DNA of 64,000 nt from Brevibacterium limosum (GCF_011617705.1 NZ_CP050154.1:2418001-2482000), one strand, 5' to 3'. Shown: positions 19,245 to 28,115, numbered from the stretch's first letter. Translations and numbers: made by a program. Notes: generated from the sequence alone by a model not told the origin.

Positions 19245-20635
19245 GACCGCATCCTACTCAACAGGGTCTTCACTTCTCCCAAGGCGTCCTGCAGCACAGG
19301 GGCCTCGACGTTCGAATGAGCGATGACCAGACCGTGCCTGGCCTCGTTCCCGCCGGTCCAGCCGCGGGCCAATGAGCCGACGAGGATGCCGCGGTCGGCC
19401 AGCTGCCGCAGCAGGCTCTCGGCCTGCTCCTGAGTCGTTTCGATGACGAGAGTGCGTCCGTCATGGACCAGACCGGGGATCGGACCGATCTCGGCCACGA
19501 CCTCCTCGGCGGCCCGCAGTCGACGTCGACCACGGGAGATGCGACGACGCAGCCCACCGGAGGCGAGGTAGGAGGCGATGGCCATCTGCAGAATCGGTGA
19601 GAACGCGGGGCCGAGCGCCGTGCGCATGCTCATCAGCCTCTCCGAGGTCTCCCCGCGGGCGATGACGTACCCGGTCGATACGGCCGAGGTCAGCAGAGTG
19701 GAGAAGGTGCCGATATGGACGACCCGGGCTGCGCTGCCGGTCGATGATGCGAGGTCGAAGAGTGTCGGGAGCACGGTGCGGGTGAAGCGGGCCTCACTGT
19801 CGTAGTCGTCTTCGACGAGGAGGACATCGCCTCGAGCCGCCCAGTCCAACAGCCGGGCACGCTGGTCGACCGGCATCGGCGTTCCGTGTGGAAACTGATG
19901 ATTCGGGGTCACCACGGCGGCGCCCACTTCGGTCGGAGCCGACGAAGAGGAGGCGGTGTCCAGGGGAACGAGATGCTGGTCGGTCATTGCCTGCCGCAGG
20001 CCCGGGAACCCGGGATTCTCCACGGCGATGGAGCCGGAGATGCCGGTGCTCAGCAGCAGCCGCAGTCCGTCGCGAGATCCGCTGGTGAGGATGATCTCAT
20101 CGGGGTCGACCGCCATACCACGCGCCAGTCGCAGATAGTCGGCGATCGCCCAGCGGGCACGGGGTTGGCCCAAGGGATCGATCGGGCCCGGGTCGAGGTC
20201 GAGGGATTCCCTCCAGGCCCGGCGGAAGGCCGGTTCGCGCAGAGGGTCGTCACCGCCGAATCCCGGGCGCAGGTCGACGTAGTTGCGCAGGCGCCGCCTC
20301 GGCGAATCGGGAATCCGGCGCCGCGGATGCGGTGTTCGCGACGCTCCGGGCAGGTCGGGGTTGATCCGTGTGGCCGAGCGTTCGGCGGCGATGAGGAATC
20401 CCTCGACGGCGAGCTGCGCGTAGGCGGTCTCCACACTGCCGCGGGAGATCCCGAGGTGCTTGGCCAGCCGACGACTCGAGGGCACCGCATCTCCGGGACG
20501 CAGAGTCCCCTCCGAGATCAGACGGCGCAGCTCCTGAGTGAGCTGATCGGGCAGGGGAGTCGGCAGACCCTTGTCGACGTTCATCGGCAGTGCGATGCCC
20601 TCGGCCTGCATGCGATCCTGTGACGTCGAATCCAT
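19241..20635 (-). CDS. pdxR: MocR/PdxR-family regulator lacking the PLP lysine
   Basis: 464 residues: N-terminal GntR winged helix (about 20-85, with HLGISRGSVETAYAQL) joined to an aminotransferase-fold domain that in PdxR senses pyridoxal phosphate. Divergent position next to pdxS supports control of vitamin B6 synthesis. The Asp/Tyr pocket element LLVEDDYDSEARF is present, but the usual Schiff-base lysine in the GTFSK segment is Thr313 here (codon 19697-19699), so covalent PLP binding is doubtful. The start ATG lies six bases after TATGAT (complement of 20642-20647), implying a leaderless message. The frame is open to 20659 but that would include the -10 box. Confidence 0.85.
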   Translation of the reverse strand: MDSTSQDRMQAEGIALPMNVDKGLPTPLPDQLTQELRRLISEGTLRPGDAVPSSRRLAKHLGISRGSVETAYAQLAVEGFLIAAERSATRINPDLPGASRTPHPRRRIPDSPRRRLRNYVDLRPGFGGDDPLREPAFRRAWRESLDLDPGPIDPLGQPRARWAIADYLRLARGMAVDPDEIILTSGSRDGLRLLLSTGISGSIAVENPGFPGLRQAMTDQHLVPLDTASSSSAPTEVGAAVVTPNHQFPHGTPMPVDQRARLLDWAARGDVLLVEDDYDSEARFTRTVLPTLFDLASSTGSAARVVHIGTFSTLLTSAVSTGYVIARGETSERLMSMRTALGPAFSPILQMAIASYLASGGLRRRISRGRRRLRAAEEVVAEIGPIPGLVHDGRTLVIETTQEQAESLLRQLADRGILVGSLARGWTGGNEARHGLVIAHSNVEAPVLQDALGEVKTLLSRMRS

Positions 20636-20666
20636 CAGTCGATCATAATGCGACCACAACTATCTG

Positions 20667-20722
20667 GCCTAAAATACCTGCACATTTCTGGCTCTCTGGT
20701 TGAGCCACCGTTCGGTTTAGGC
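20667..20722. promoter_or_regulatory. Candidate PdxR operator region
   Basis: The pdxR-pdxS gap holds two nested inverted repeats: GCCTAAA (20667-20673) with TTTAGGC (20716-20722), and TGGCTC (20689-20694) with GAGCCA (20702-20707), spacer 7 nt. They lie 20-90 bp upstream of the pdxR -10. MocR regulators usually bind paired sites in such divergent gaps; assignment to this regulator is inference. Confidence 0.4.
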
Positions 20723-20852
20723 TGGTCGGGAACGGCCGTTCACCCCGAAGAACCACGATCCTTCCGACCATGGCAGCAGACCGAGATCGCTCGGTTCTGT
20801 TCACCTGGTCGACCCGGATCGACTCCGCGACAGTGAATGGACTGGCACCACT

Positions 20853-21734
20853 ATGACCGAAACACAGACCCTGCTCAACACCGGACTGGCCCAGATGCTC
20901 AAGGGCGGCGTCATCATGGACGTCGTCAACGAAGAGCAGGCACGCATCGCCGAGGCGGCAGGAGCCTCAGCCGTGATGGCCCTCGAACGGGTCCCCGCAG
21001 ACATCCGCGCCCAGGGCGGCGTCGCCCGGATGAGCGATCCCGATCTCATCGATTCGATCATCAGCGCCGTGTCCATCCCGGTCATGGCCAAAGCCCGCAT
21101 CGGGCATTTCGTCGAAGCACAGATCCTCGAGACCCTCGGCGTCGACTACATCGACGAATCAGAGGTCCTCTCCCCCGCCGACTACGTCAACCACATCGAC
21201 AAGTCCGTCTTCAAGGTGCCGTTCGTCTGTGGTGCGACCAACCTCGGTGAGGCACTGCGCCGCATCACCGAAGGCGCATCGATGATCCGGTCGAAGGGTG
21301 AAGCCGGCACCGGCGACGTCTCCGAGGCGATGCGCCATCTGCGCACCATCAGCTCCGAGATCCGTGCGCTGGGCGCGAAGAGCGAAGATGAGCTCTACGT
21401 CGCGGCCAAGGAGATCGCGGCCCCGTACCACCTGGTCAAGCAGGTCGCCAGCCTCGGCCGCCTGCCCGTCGTGACGTTCGTCGCCGGCGGCATCGCCACC
21501 CCGGCGGATGCGGCGATGATGATGCAGCTCGGTGCCGATGGCGTCTTCGTCGGCTCCGGAATCTTCAAGTCCGGCAACCCTGAGGCCCGTGCGAAGGCCA
21601 TCGTCGAAGCGACCACTCACTTCGACGACTCGCAGGCTGTGGCCAAGGCCTCCCGCGGACTCGGCGATGCGATGGTCGGCATCAATGTCGCCGATGTCCC
21701 CGCACCGCACCGTCTGGCCGAACGCGGCTGGTGA
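20853..21734 (+). CDS. pdxS: Pyridoxal 5'-phosphate synthase lyase subunit
   Basis: Makes PLP from ribose 5-phosphate, glyceraldehyde 3-phosphate and ammonia delivered by PdxT, in a 12+12 complex. 293 residues in a TIM barrel, the usual length. Conserved segments include [39 protein letters not shown] (with the catalytic lysine) and GEAGTGDV. Start ATG 20853 matches the family N-terminus; there is no obvious ribosome site. It overlaps pdxT by 4 bp (GTGA). Expression is presumably under the divergently encoded PdxR-like protein. Confidence 0.98.
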   Translation: MTETQTLLNTGLAQMLKGGVIMDVVNEEQARIAEAAGASAVMALERVPADIRAQGGVARMSDPDLIDSIISAVSIPVMAKARIGHFVEAQILETLGVDYIDESEVLSPADYVNHIDKSVFKVPFVCGATNLGEALRRITEGASMIRSKGEAGTGDVSEAMRHLRTISSEIRALGAKSEDELYVAAKEIAAPYHLVKQVASLGRLPVVTFVAGGIATPADAAMMMQLGADGVFVGSGIFKSGNPEARAKAIVEATTHFDDSQAVAKASRGLGDAMVGINVADVPAPHRLAERGW

Positions 21735-22303
21735 GAGTCGGCGTCCTCGCCCTCCAGGGAGCCTTCCGTGAGCACCTGCTCATGCTCGGCTCCCTGGGGG
21801 TCGACACCCTCAAGGTCACCGGGCCCGACCACCTCACCGACATCGATGCGCTCATCCTGCCCGGCGGCGAGTCCACGGCCATGGTGCGCATCGCCGCCGG
21901 CACGGATCTCTTCGCGACTCTGCGCGAACGCATGACCGGTGGTCTGCCGGTCTTCGGCACGTGCGCGGGGCTCATTCTCCTGGCGGATCGGCTCAGCGAC
22001 GATTCTCTGGGCGGGTACGACCGCCTCGGCGGGCTCGATATCACCGTGGCCCGCAACGCCTATGGTCGACAGCGCGAGTCGTTCACCGCCCCGCTGACCG
22101 TCCGCGGTCTGGACGAACCGGTCGAAGGCACATTCATCCGGGCTCCGCAGATCCTCGATTTCGGGTCCGACACCGAGGTGCTCGCCCGTCACGGAGACAT
22201 GCCAGTCCTCGTCCGGCAGGGTTCGGTGTGGGGCGCCAGCTTCCACCCGGAGCTGGGGACGGACCGGCGAATCCACGCAGAATTCCTCCACCGCAACACG
22301 TGA
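21731..22303 (+). CDS. pdxT: Pyridoxal 5'-phosphate synthase glutaminase subunit
   Basis: Class I glutamine amidotransferase supplying ammonia to PdxS. 190 residues. [12 protein letters not shown] opens the domain, PGGEST (residues 44-49) is the oxyanion region, and the triad is Cys78 (GTCAGL), His172 and Glu174 (FHPEL). GTG start overlaps the pdxS stop, so the two are translationally coupled. Convergent with the lipid-kinase gene, whose stop lies 26 bp beyond. ACGTGAG (22298) and CTCACGT (22328) could pair across this junction as a weak bidirectional terminator. Confidence 0.97.
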   Translation: MRVGVLALQGAFREHLLMLGSLGVDTLKVTGPDHLTDIDALILPGGESTAMVRIAAGTDLFATLRERMTGGLPVFGTCAGLILLADRLSDDSLGGYDRLGGLDITVARNAYGRQRESFTAPLTVRGLDEPVEGTFIRAPQILDFGSDTEVLARHGDMPVLVRQGSVWGASFHPELGTDRRIHAEFLHRNT

Positions 22304-22328
22304 GATCGCACGCGGGATCGTCGGCACC

Positions 22329-23333
22329 TCACGTCGTCGGCGCAGACACCCGCAGCTTCCTCTCACCAGCGTTGACCCGCAGTTCCAGGCAGTCCCCGAT
22401 GAGGTCGCCGTCGAGTTGTGCCGGCACAGGTGATTCGAGCACGATCGCCGTTTCCGTGGTTCGGCGATAGTCCATGAGCGGATGTGCCTGCGGTCTGCCC
22501 TGCAGGCATGCTGCGGCGATTCCCGCCCACGCTCGGCAACGTGCCGTGAACTGGTGCGGGAGCGGTCCGACTGTGAGCACGGAGAAGGCCTCCGCGTCGA
22601 TTCGTGCCTCCGGGAATACGACGATGGGCCCTGCCGGACGAGTCGCCTTCGATGCCATCACCGACCACACCGGCCGCGGGCCGACTTCCCCTGTGCGCAA
22701 TGTGAAGTCGGCGGCGAAGAGGGCACGGGCGGCTCCCCACGCGTAGCCGGCCAGCCCCGGGGCGGCATGGTGGTGGGCGACGGCGCGGGCGTCTCCCCCG
22801 ATGCCTGCGAGGCTGATGAACCCGCTGCGATGTCGACTGCCGTCTGCTTGCCGAAGCTCCGCAGTATTGATCGGAACGTTCAGACTGCTCGTGGTTCCGC
22901 CTCGGATGATCGTCGCCACCGTGCCCACACAGTGGTCGATTGCGTGCCGGGACGAACCGAGGCCGATGTGGCGGCAGAGGACGTTCGCGGTCCCGCCCGG
23001 GACGAGGAATGTGAGGATCTCCGCCTCGGCGAGCACCGGGGCCGCCGCACGGATGGTGCCGTCCCCGCCGAGGATGATGACGATGTCGGCTCCCCATCTG
23101 ATGAGCTGTTCGGCTTGCCGATGACCGGAGCGTTCGACGCTGGTCGTCACGCTTCGGTAGTGTGCGGAAGCCGAACGCAGGCCCTGCACCAGAGCGGCAT
23201 ACGCTCGCCGGGTCGCCGCATGTTTGGGATTGAGGATGATCCCGACGTCGGTTCTTCGCTGCGACCATGCCGACTGGTCTTCTGCGGCGACCGTCCTGCT
23301 CGCCGGTGTGCGTGTCCTCTGTTGTTCGTCCAT
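22329..23333 (-). CDS. Diacylglycerol kinase-family lipid kinase
   Basis: 334 residues with the DAGK catalytic fold: nucleotide-binding GGDGT with surrounding IIILGGDGTIRAAAP (about residue 90-103), the VPGGTANVLCRHIGL segment that matches the bacterial DgkB/YegS signature, and a C-terminal beta-sandwich. The first 28 residues are polar and poorly conserved, so a later start is possible, but no better ATG is evident before VGIILNPKHA. Likely substrates are diacylglycerol or related membrane lipids. Upstream lies the AlkZ-like gene about 20 bp away, so the two may be cotranscribed. Confidence 0.85.
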   Translation of the reverse strand: MDEQQRTRTPASRTVAAEDQSAWSQRRTDVGIILNPKHAATRRAYAALVQGLRSASAHYRSVTTSVERSGHRQAEQLIRWGADIVIILGGDGTIRAAAPVLAEAEILTFLVPGGTANVLCRHIGLGSSRHAIDHCVGTVATIIRGGTTSSLNVPINTAELRQADGSRHRSGFISLAGIGGDARAVAHHHAAPGLAGYAWGAARALFAADFTLRTGEVGPRPVWSVMASKATRPAGPIVVFPEARIDAEAFSVLTVGPLPHQFTARCRAWAGIAAACLQGRPQAHPLMDYRRTTETAIVLESPVPAQLDGDLIGDCLELRVNAGERKLRVSAPTT

Positions 23334-23353
23334 TGTCGGTCGTTTCTTGGGCC

Positions 23354-24463
23354 TCAGATGAAGGCTGGGTGGGTTTCGCTCACCGATTCGACAGCCTCAC
23401 AGTCGACCGTTTCGCCGGGGAATGCTTCGACCAGGACTCGCGGACCGGTCTTCCGCGGTGACCGCTTCCATGTGGCGCGTGCACGGGTGCCGGTCACCAC
23501 CGTGTTCTTGAACATTCCGTTGCCGCCGGGCACAACGAGTCTTTCGTTCGCGGGGTCGAGCGTGGCGCTGCGGTCCTTGTATCCGAGGATGATCTCGTCG
23601 AATCCCGGCAGGAGCATGGTCTCCTGTGCCGCGGTCTCCCATTCGGACAATCGGTCCTCGAGGTCCGGGGCGTGCACATAGTCGGTGCCGTCGATGTCCG
23701 CGCTCACGATCTCACCGGCGTCGATTCCGGCTTGGATGGCTTTTCTCATTCTCGTCTTCGGCAGTCCCGTCCACCGGGTCACGTCGTCGACCGTCACCGG
23801 TCCGTGGCTGGTGACGAAGCGTCTCACCCATTCGTGTTCGGCCGCCTCGGCGTCCAATTCTGTGGGAGCGGGCACCCAATCAGCGGTGAGCACATATCTC
23901 ATGTCGTCCTTGCCCTCGATCATGGGAGCTTGGACGATGATGTTCTGCAGTGCCAGGGAGGTGATGAGGTATCGGGCGTGACCGTATTCGTCACCGGCGT
24001 CGATGGGTGCAAACGCGTCGAGCAGCTGTTCGCGGGTCAGCGGTCCACGGTCTCTGATGGCGGTCGCAGCCAGCCGAGCAGCGGTGTCGATCATCGCGTC
24101 GGTGATGCCGAAGTGCTTGCGCCGGTTGGCGGTGGATTTCATCGTCCGCGCCCCCGTCAGGCCGAGGATCCACCCGAGGTCCTTGGCCGTGGTCAGATGG
24201 ATTGTGCCGCGTTGGGTCCAGGACCGTACGATCTCTCCGGCATCGATGGCGGCGCGGACTGCGGCCACGCCTTCGCTGAGATCGCGGCCCGATCGCAGTG
24301 CCAGCGAGACCAATGCTCCGCCGAGCGCTTGCGCCTGGACGCAGCCGAGGTGCTCGACGACGGCACCGGCAGGTGAGAGGTCGGTGCCTGTCGGTGACGA
24401 CGGCGGAGGTCCGACGAGGCCCTGAGCGATCAGACGGGCGGCCGAGATCTGCTGTGCGTCCAT
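23354..24463 (-). CDS. AlkZ/YcaQ-like DNA glycosylase (winged-helix HTH_42 family)
   Basis: 369 residues of the family that includes Streptomyces AlkZ and E. coli YcaQ, which excise bulky alkylated bases and unhook interstrand crosslinks. Residues 43-45 (CVQAQALGG) give the QxQ catalytic motif. SWTQRGTIHLTTAKDLGWIL and LTREQLLDAFAP (winged-helix parts) and the C-terminal ATWKRSPRKTGPRV beta segment support the family. The frame remains open to 25813 but the start at 24463 begins the conserved domain and is preceded, six bases upstream, by TACCGT, implying leaderless expression. Substrate is inferred, not shown. Confidence 0.8.
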   Translation of the reverse strand: MDAQQISAARLIAQGLVGPPPSSPTGTDLSPAGAVVEHLGCVQAQALGGALVSLALRSGRDLSEGVAAVRAAIDAGEIVRSWTQRGTIHLTTAKDLGWILGLTGARTMKSTANRRKHFGITDAMIDTAARLAATAIRDRGPLTREQLLDAFAPIDAGDEYGHARYLITSLALQNIIVQAPMIEGKDDMRYVLTADWVPAPTELDAEAAEHEWVRRFVTSHGPVTVDDVTRWTGLPKTRMRKAIQAGIDAGEIVSADIDGTDYVHAPDLEDRLSEWETAAQETMLLPGFDEIILGYKDRSATLDPANERLVVPGGNGMFKNTVVTGTRARATWKRSPRKTGPRVLVEAFPGETVDCEAVESVSETHPAFI

Positions 24464-24540
24464 GATCCAACGGTAGTGCACGCCGGTGACACGGCAATTG
24501 TGAAAGACCGACAGCAGTGGGCACCGCACAGTCGAATCGT

Positions 24541-25842
24541 TCAGCCCATGATGTCGATGAGGCCGGGCACACGCACTCGCGGCAGAGTGCCCGAGGTGGC
24601 GAAGGTGCCCCAGATCCGACGCAGTTCGGGACCGGCGATATCGGTGGTCGCGCCGTAGTCGAGAAAGGATCTGTGCCAGATCTCGCCGGGAAAGATCAGC
24701 GGCAGGTCTCCGGAGTGTGCGGCGTCGAAGAAGCTGCCGTCTCCGCGGGAGACGATGAGCAGACGGGCCCCTTGCCCGCCCGACATGCGGTGCCGGTCGT
24801 AGAATTCGCGTCCGGCCCGGGTGTACACCGCCGAGGTGATTCCTGATATGAGCGATTCGAGCATGGGCGAGGTCAGGCGCCGGTCGTGGAGGCGACGGAA
24901 GGTGGGCACGAATCCGGCGAAGAAGGCGATCTCGCGTTCTGTGCGGGTCATGAGCACTTCGTATTTCGGCGCGACTTCGGCCCAAGCGGTCGCCGCATCC
25001 GAACGTGATGGCAGCGGGTAGCGGCCGTAGCGGACTCCGAAGCACATTCCGGCATGCAGACCCCCGACGAGGGCGGCTCTGTGCACTTCCTCCTGGGCCC
25101 GGAGGATGTCGTCGACACTGGATGCCGGGTCGATCTTCTGCGCGACCTTCCCCATCGCCCAGTTCATCGTGTCCGTCCCACCGGCCAGGCCCAAGGGGGC
25201 CGAGGCCATGAGCACTCGGTGGAAGAGTCCTTCGGCGCCTTCGGCGATCATGAGGTGGGCGCAGGCATCGGCTCCGGCGCTTTGGCCCGCGATTGTGACG
25301 TTGTCCGGGTTGCCGCCGAAGGCAGAGATGTTCGTCCGCACCCAGCGCAGGGCGGAGATCTGGTCGAGCACTCCGAGGTTGAGGTGGTCGTCTCGACCGG
25401 TTCCGAGGTAGCCGAGGACACCGAGGCGGTAGGTCACGGAGACGACGATGATGTTCTGCTCGGCGGCCAGGGCGTGCGGATCGTAGATCTCCGCATCCCC
25501 GGCCCCGGCGACATAGGCTCCGCCGTGGATCCAGACGAGGACGGGCAGCTCCGCCTCGGTGGGGGTGTCCTTCGGCATCGTCACGCTCACACGTAGACAG
25601 TCTTCGCTGATGGGAAGCCCACCGAGCTGGTCGAAGGTCATTCCGGCGTTCGGGTCGCGGCGCAGCTGCGGGCTCGCCGGGCCGGGCTGAGCACCGTCGA
25701 TGAATTCGACCGGGGGTTCGTCGACGGGAGGGAGGAAACGTCCTGCGCGGGCGTAGCGGATGCCGCGTGCGCGGATCACGTCGTCGGCGACATAGGCGCG
25801 GACGCGTCCGCACGGGGCGGCGATGTCCCGTGTCTCCTCCAT
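24541..25842 (-). CDS. Type B carboxylesterase
   Basis: 433 residues of the carboxylesterase/cholinesterase fold. GQSAGADA carries the nucleophilic Ser (about residue 184), WIHGGAYVAGAGD is the oxyanion hole and SEDCLRV a conserved early segment. It is about 60-80 residues shorter than typical family members and lacks a signal peptide, so it is probably cytosolic. Substrate unknown. The ATG lies six bases after TAAGCT (complement of 25849-25854), a -10 candidate whose first three bases are the stop codon of the upstream phosphoribosyltransferase gene; it may be transcribed alone and without a leader. Confidence 0.9.
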   Translation of the reverse strand: MEETRDIAAPCGRVRAYVADDVIRARGIRYARAGRFLPPVDEPPVEFIDGAQPGPASPQLRRDPNAGMTFDQLGGLPISEDCLRVSVTMPKDTPTEAELPVLVWIHGGAYVAGAGDAEIYDPHALAAEQNIIVVSVTYRLGVLGYLGTGRDDHLNLGVLDQISALRWVRTNISAFGGNPDNVTIAGQSAGADACAHLMIAEGAEGLFHRVLMASAPLGLAGGTDTMNWAMGKVAQKIDPASSVDDILRAQEEVHRAALVGGLHAGMCFGVRYGRYPLPSRSDAATAWAEVAPKYEVLMTRTEREIAFFAGFVPTFRRLHDRRLTSPMLESLISGITSAVYTRAGREFYDRHRMSGGQGARLLIVSRGDGSFFDAAHSGDLPLIFPGEIWHRSFLDYGATTDIAGPELRRIWGTFATSGTLPRVRVPGLIDIMG

Positions 25843-25851
25843 ATGGTCAGC

Positions 25852-26355
25852 TTACTTGCTGGGTTCGACCGGCGGTTCGGCCGACCAGGGGAAGACGATC
25901 CACTGATCGGTGCGCTTCCACACGAAGTTCGGGTCGATGATCGACGCGGACTTCGCGTAGATGACGGCAGACTGGGCTTCGGCACCGTGCTTGCGCAGCA
26001 GTTCGAGCACGAGGGCCAGGGTGCGACCGGAGTCGGCGACGTCGTCGACGACGAGCAGCTTCTTGCCCTTGATCGCTTCGATGTCGAGCATCGGGGCGAG
26101 CAGGATGGGGTCGGGCAGGGTCTCGTGGACGTCGGTGTAGAACTCGACGTTGATGGCGTCGGAGAGCTTGAGCCCGAGGGCGTAGGCCAGTGCGCCGGCG
26201 GGCAGCAGTCCACCGCGGGCCACGGCGATGACGATCTCGGGGTCGTAGTCGGAATCCGCGATGGTCTGCGCCATCTCACGCGCCGATCGGCCGAACTTGT
26301 CCCAGCTGAGAATCTCTTTGTCGTCGAGATCGGTCGAATCGGCGTGGTAGGCCAT
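25852..26355 (-). CDS. Purine-type phosphoribosyltransferase
   Basis: 167 residues with a type I PRTase fold. The PRPP loop LLVVDDVADSGRTL is intact, and AVARGGLLPAGALAYALG is the preceding loop typical of xanthine/guanine and hypoxanthine enzymes. The C-terminal VWKRTDQWIVFPW closely resembles xanthine-guanine phosphoribosyltransferase (Gpt) types. It would salvage a 6-oxopurine to its nucleotide. Start ATG 26355 follows AGGAG by 6 nt. Base specificity cannot be fixed from sequence alone. Confidence 0.88.
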   Translation of the reverse strand: MAYHADSTDLDDKEILSWDKFGRSAREMAQTIADSDYDPEIVIAVARGGLLPAGALAYALGLKLSDAINVEFYTDVHETLPDPILLAPMLDIEAIKGKKLLVVDDVADSGRTLALVLELLRKHGAEAQSAVIYAKSASIIDPNFVWKRTDQWIVFPWSAEPPVEPSK

Positions 26356-26414
26356 GGATGCTCCTCGTGTCTGCCCGGTTGTGGTTCGAGCTTCAAGGAT
26401 ACGCCGTCGCCGGT

Positions 26415-26894
26415 TCAGCGCAGAAACACCTCGAGCCCGGCCATCTCCTGCGCCTGTGAGCCGGTGTGGGTCGGCGGGTTCGGGTTCACCCAGTACTCCC
26501 CCGTGTGGGCATTGCGTTCGAGCAGTCGGTAGTCGATGAGCTCGCGACGCAGCAGGGCGAAGTCCGGGTGGAATTCGCCGAGGATGCCGTTGAGCTGCTT
26601 CTCGTCGTAGACCCGGTCCGGGTCGAGGGAGGCGAGGACCTCGATGAGGATGAGGACGAGAGCGCGACGTTTCGTCGGAATGGCCGTGATGCGACCATTC
26701 GGCATGAACGTTCTCAGTGTCTTCGCCCGAAACCGATCGATCTGCGGGTCGATGGTGGATTCGCTGGTGGCTTCCGCACTCTGGCTCGCGTTCTGATTCG
26801 CGGCGAGCAGTGCGGTGCGCGCAGTGGTGAAGTTCTCACCGGTTTCGGTCATCCGCGTGCGAACGAGCCTCTTGAAATCCTTGTCCTTGGTCAT
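26415..26894 (-). CDS. DUF2087-domain protein
   Basis: 159 residues. The N-terminal 40 (KDFKRLVRTRMTETGENFTTARTALL) form a helical segment often seen in small actinobacterial proteins. From about residue 55 comes a DUF2087 domain: TLRTFMPNGRITAIPTKRRALVL, then YDEKQLNGILGEFHPDFALLRRELIDYRLL, which looks like a winged helix. The function is unknown; a DNA-binding role is plausible but unproven. GAGGAAGAGA precedes the ATG. It lies 60 bp upstream of the phosphoribosyltransferase gene on the same strand. The 198-bp gap beyond its start shows no gene or clear element. Confidence 0.8.
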   Translation of the reverse strand: MTKDKDFKRLVRTRMTETGENFTTARTALLAANQNASQSAEATSESTIDPQIDRFRAKTLRTFMPNGRITAIPTKRRALVLILIEVLASLDPDRVYDEKQLNGILGEFHPDFALLRRELIDYRLLERNAHTGEYWVNPNPPTHTGSQAQEMAGLEVFLR

Positions 26895-27092
26895 GGTGTC
26901 TCTTCCTCAAGCGACCAAGTCTCCCCCAGCACGAAACCTGGTCAGGAAATCACCGTGCCGGTTTCGTCCGAGGATTCTCTCCCCTTCGCCATGCGGTCGG
27001 TGTGCTGGGATCACGACCTCGGCTGGGCGTTGGATGCGCCAGCCAACAGTATAGACGTCATCGTCAAAGCTTCTCGAAGTCGGTCCTGGAAG

Positions 27093-27476
27093 TCAGTTCT
27101 CCAGAGCTTCGAGGTACATCCACCGTCCTGCTCTGCGGACGAAGGAGGAGTTCTCTTCGAGGATATGATCGTCGAGGTGGTCCCGGAATCTCGCCCGGAA
27201 GTGCACCGTTCCGGTGGCATCGTCTGGACCCCCGTCGGTGGTGGACAGGATCTCGAGGCCGAGCCAGGTGGTGGCGTCATCGACTCCGACGTCGTCGGGG
27301 CGGGTCCTGGCATGCCACGTCCGGAAGAGGTGGTCTTCGTCGCCGCGGACGAAGGCGGTGTAGCGGGAGCGCATGAGCGCCTCGGCGGTGGTGGGCCAGG
27401 TTTCACCGTCGAGGGCAGGTCGGCAGCAGTCGTCGAAGTCGGTGCCTGGGGGCATTCCGGAGCAGGGGCAGATCAT
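27093..27476 (-). CDS. YchJ-family protein (SEC-C zinc motif)
   Basis: 127 residues of the UPF0225/YchJ family, of unknown function. The N-terminal CPCSG and CCRP give a zinc-binding SEC-C-like motif; ALMRSRYTAFVRGDEDHLFRTWH and SSFVRRAGRWMYLE are the conserved NTF2-like part. The ATG is six bases after TATCAT (complement of 27483-27488), so a leaderless transcript is likely. That -10 lies inside a 17-bp palindrome shared with the divergent DNA-repair gene. Confidence 0.85.
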   Translation of the reverse strand: MICPCSGMPPGTDFDDCCRPALDGETWPTTAEALMRSRYTAFVRGDEDHLFRTWHARTRPDDVGVDDATTWLGLEILSTTDGGPDDATGTVHFRARFRDHLDDHILEENSSFVRRAGRWMYLEALEN

Positions 27477-27477
27477 T

Positions 27478-27494
27478 CCCCGATGATATCGGGG
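27478..27494. promoter_or_regulatory. 17-bp palindrome between ychJ and the HhH glycosylase gene
   Basis: Perfect 7-bp arms CCCCGAT and ATCGGGG around GAT. It covers the ychJ -10 and lies 33 bp before the divergent glycosylase start, so it is well placed as an operator controlling both genes. Confidence 0.45.
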
Positions 27495-27527
27495 TATGAA
27501 CTGCAGGCGGCATGCGAAGATAGAGCC

Positions 27528-28115
27528 ATGACTTCACTGTTCCTGTCTGGAGATCCGAAGGCCGATGCACTGTTGGCCGAAGACCGCTTCGCTCTGCTCG
27601 TCGGGATGCTGCTCGATCAGCAGGTGACCATGGAGAGTGCCTTCGCGGGGCCGGCCAAGCTGGCCGAACGACTGGGCAAGCTCGATGTCGACGAGATCGC
27701 AGAGATGAATCCGGATGATTTCCTCGACACCTTCGCCCAGTCTCCTGCAGTTCACCGGTTCCCGAAGTCGATGGCCGGACGGGTGCAGAAGCTGGCGGCG
27801 GCCATCGTCGACGAATACGACGGGAATGCTGAGGCGATCTGGACTGATGGTGACCCCAGCGGTGCTGAGGTCCTCAAACGGCTGAAGAAGCTGCCCGGAT
27901 TCGGTGATCAGAAGGCCAAGATCTTCCTGGCGCTGCTCGGCAAGCAGTTCGGACTCCAGGCCGAGGGCTGGCAGGAGGCAGCTGGTGACTACGGTGACGC
28001 GGAGGCTCGCCGTTCGATCGCCGATGTCGTCGACGACGTCACTCTGCAAGAGGTGCGCGCCTTCAAGAAACAGCAGAAGGCTGCGGCCAAGGCGGCAAAG
28101 GCAGCGAACAAGTAG
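27528..28115 (+). CDS. HhH-GPD-type base-excision repair protein
   Basis: 195 residues of an actinobacterial HhH-GPD family. LLVGMLLDQQVTMESAFAGP begins the all-helical domain, and LKKLPGFGDQKAKIFLALLGK is the helix-hairpin-helix followed by the region that carries the catalytic residues in this superfamily. It is shorter than Nth/MutY and has no iron-sulfur cysteines. The C-terminal VRAFKKQQKAAAKAAKAANK is a basic tail that may contact DNA. The lesion recognised is unknown. The frame is open far upstream, but ATG 27528 is the conserved start. Confidence 0.85.
   Translation: MTSLFLSGDPKADALLAEDRFALLVGMLLDQQVTMESAFAGPAKLAERLGKLDVDEIAEMNPDDFLDTFAQSPAVHRFPKSMAGRVQKLAAAIVDEYDGNAEAIWTDGDPSGAEVLKRLKKLPGFGDQKAKIFLALLGKQFGLQAEGWQEAAGDYGDAEARRSIADVVDDVTLQEVRAFKKQQKAAAKAAKAANK

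Noticed and set aside
24464..25813. Extension of the AlkZ-like frame into the carboxylesterase region
   Set aside because: Arg/Pro-rich out-of-frame reading of the carboxylesterase gene; family start and -10 box are at 24463.
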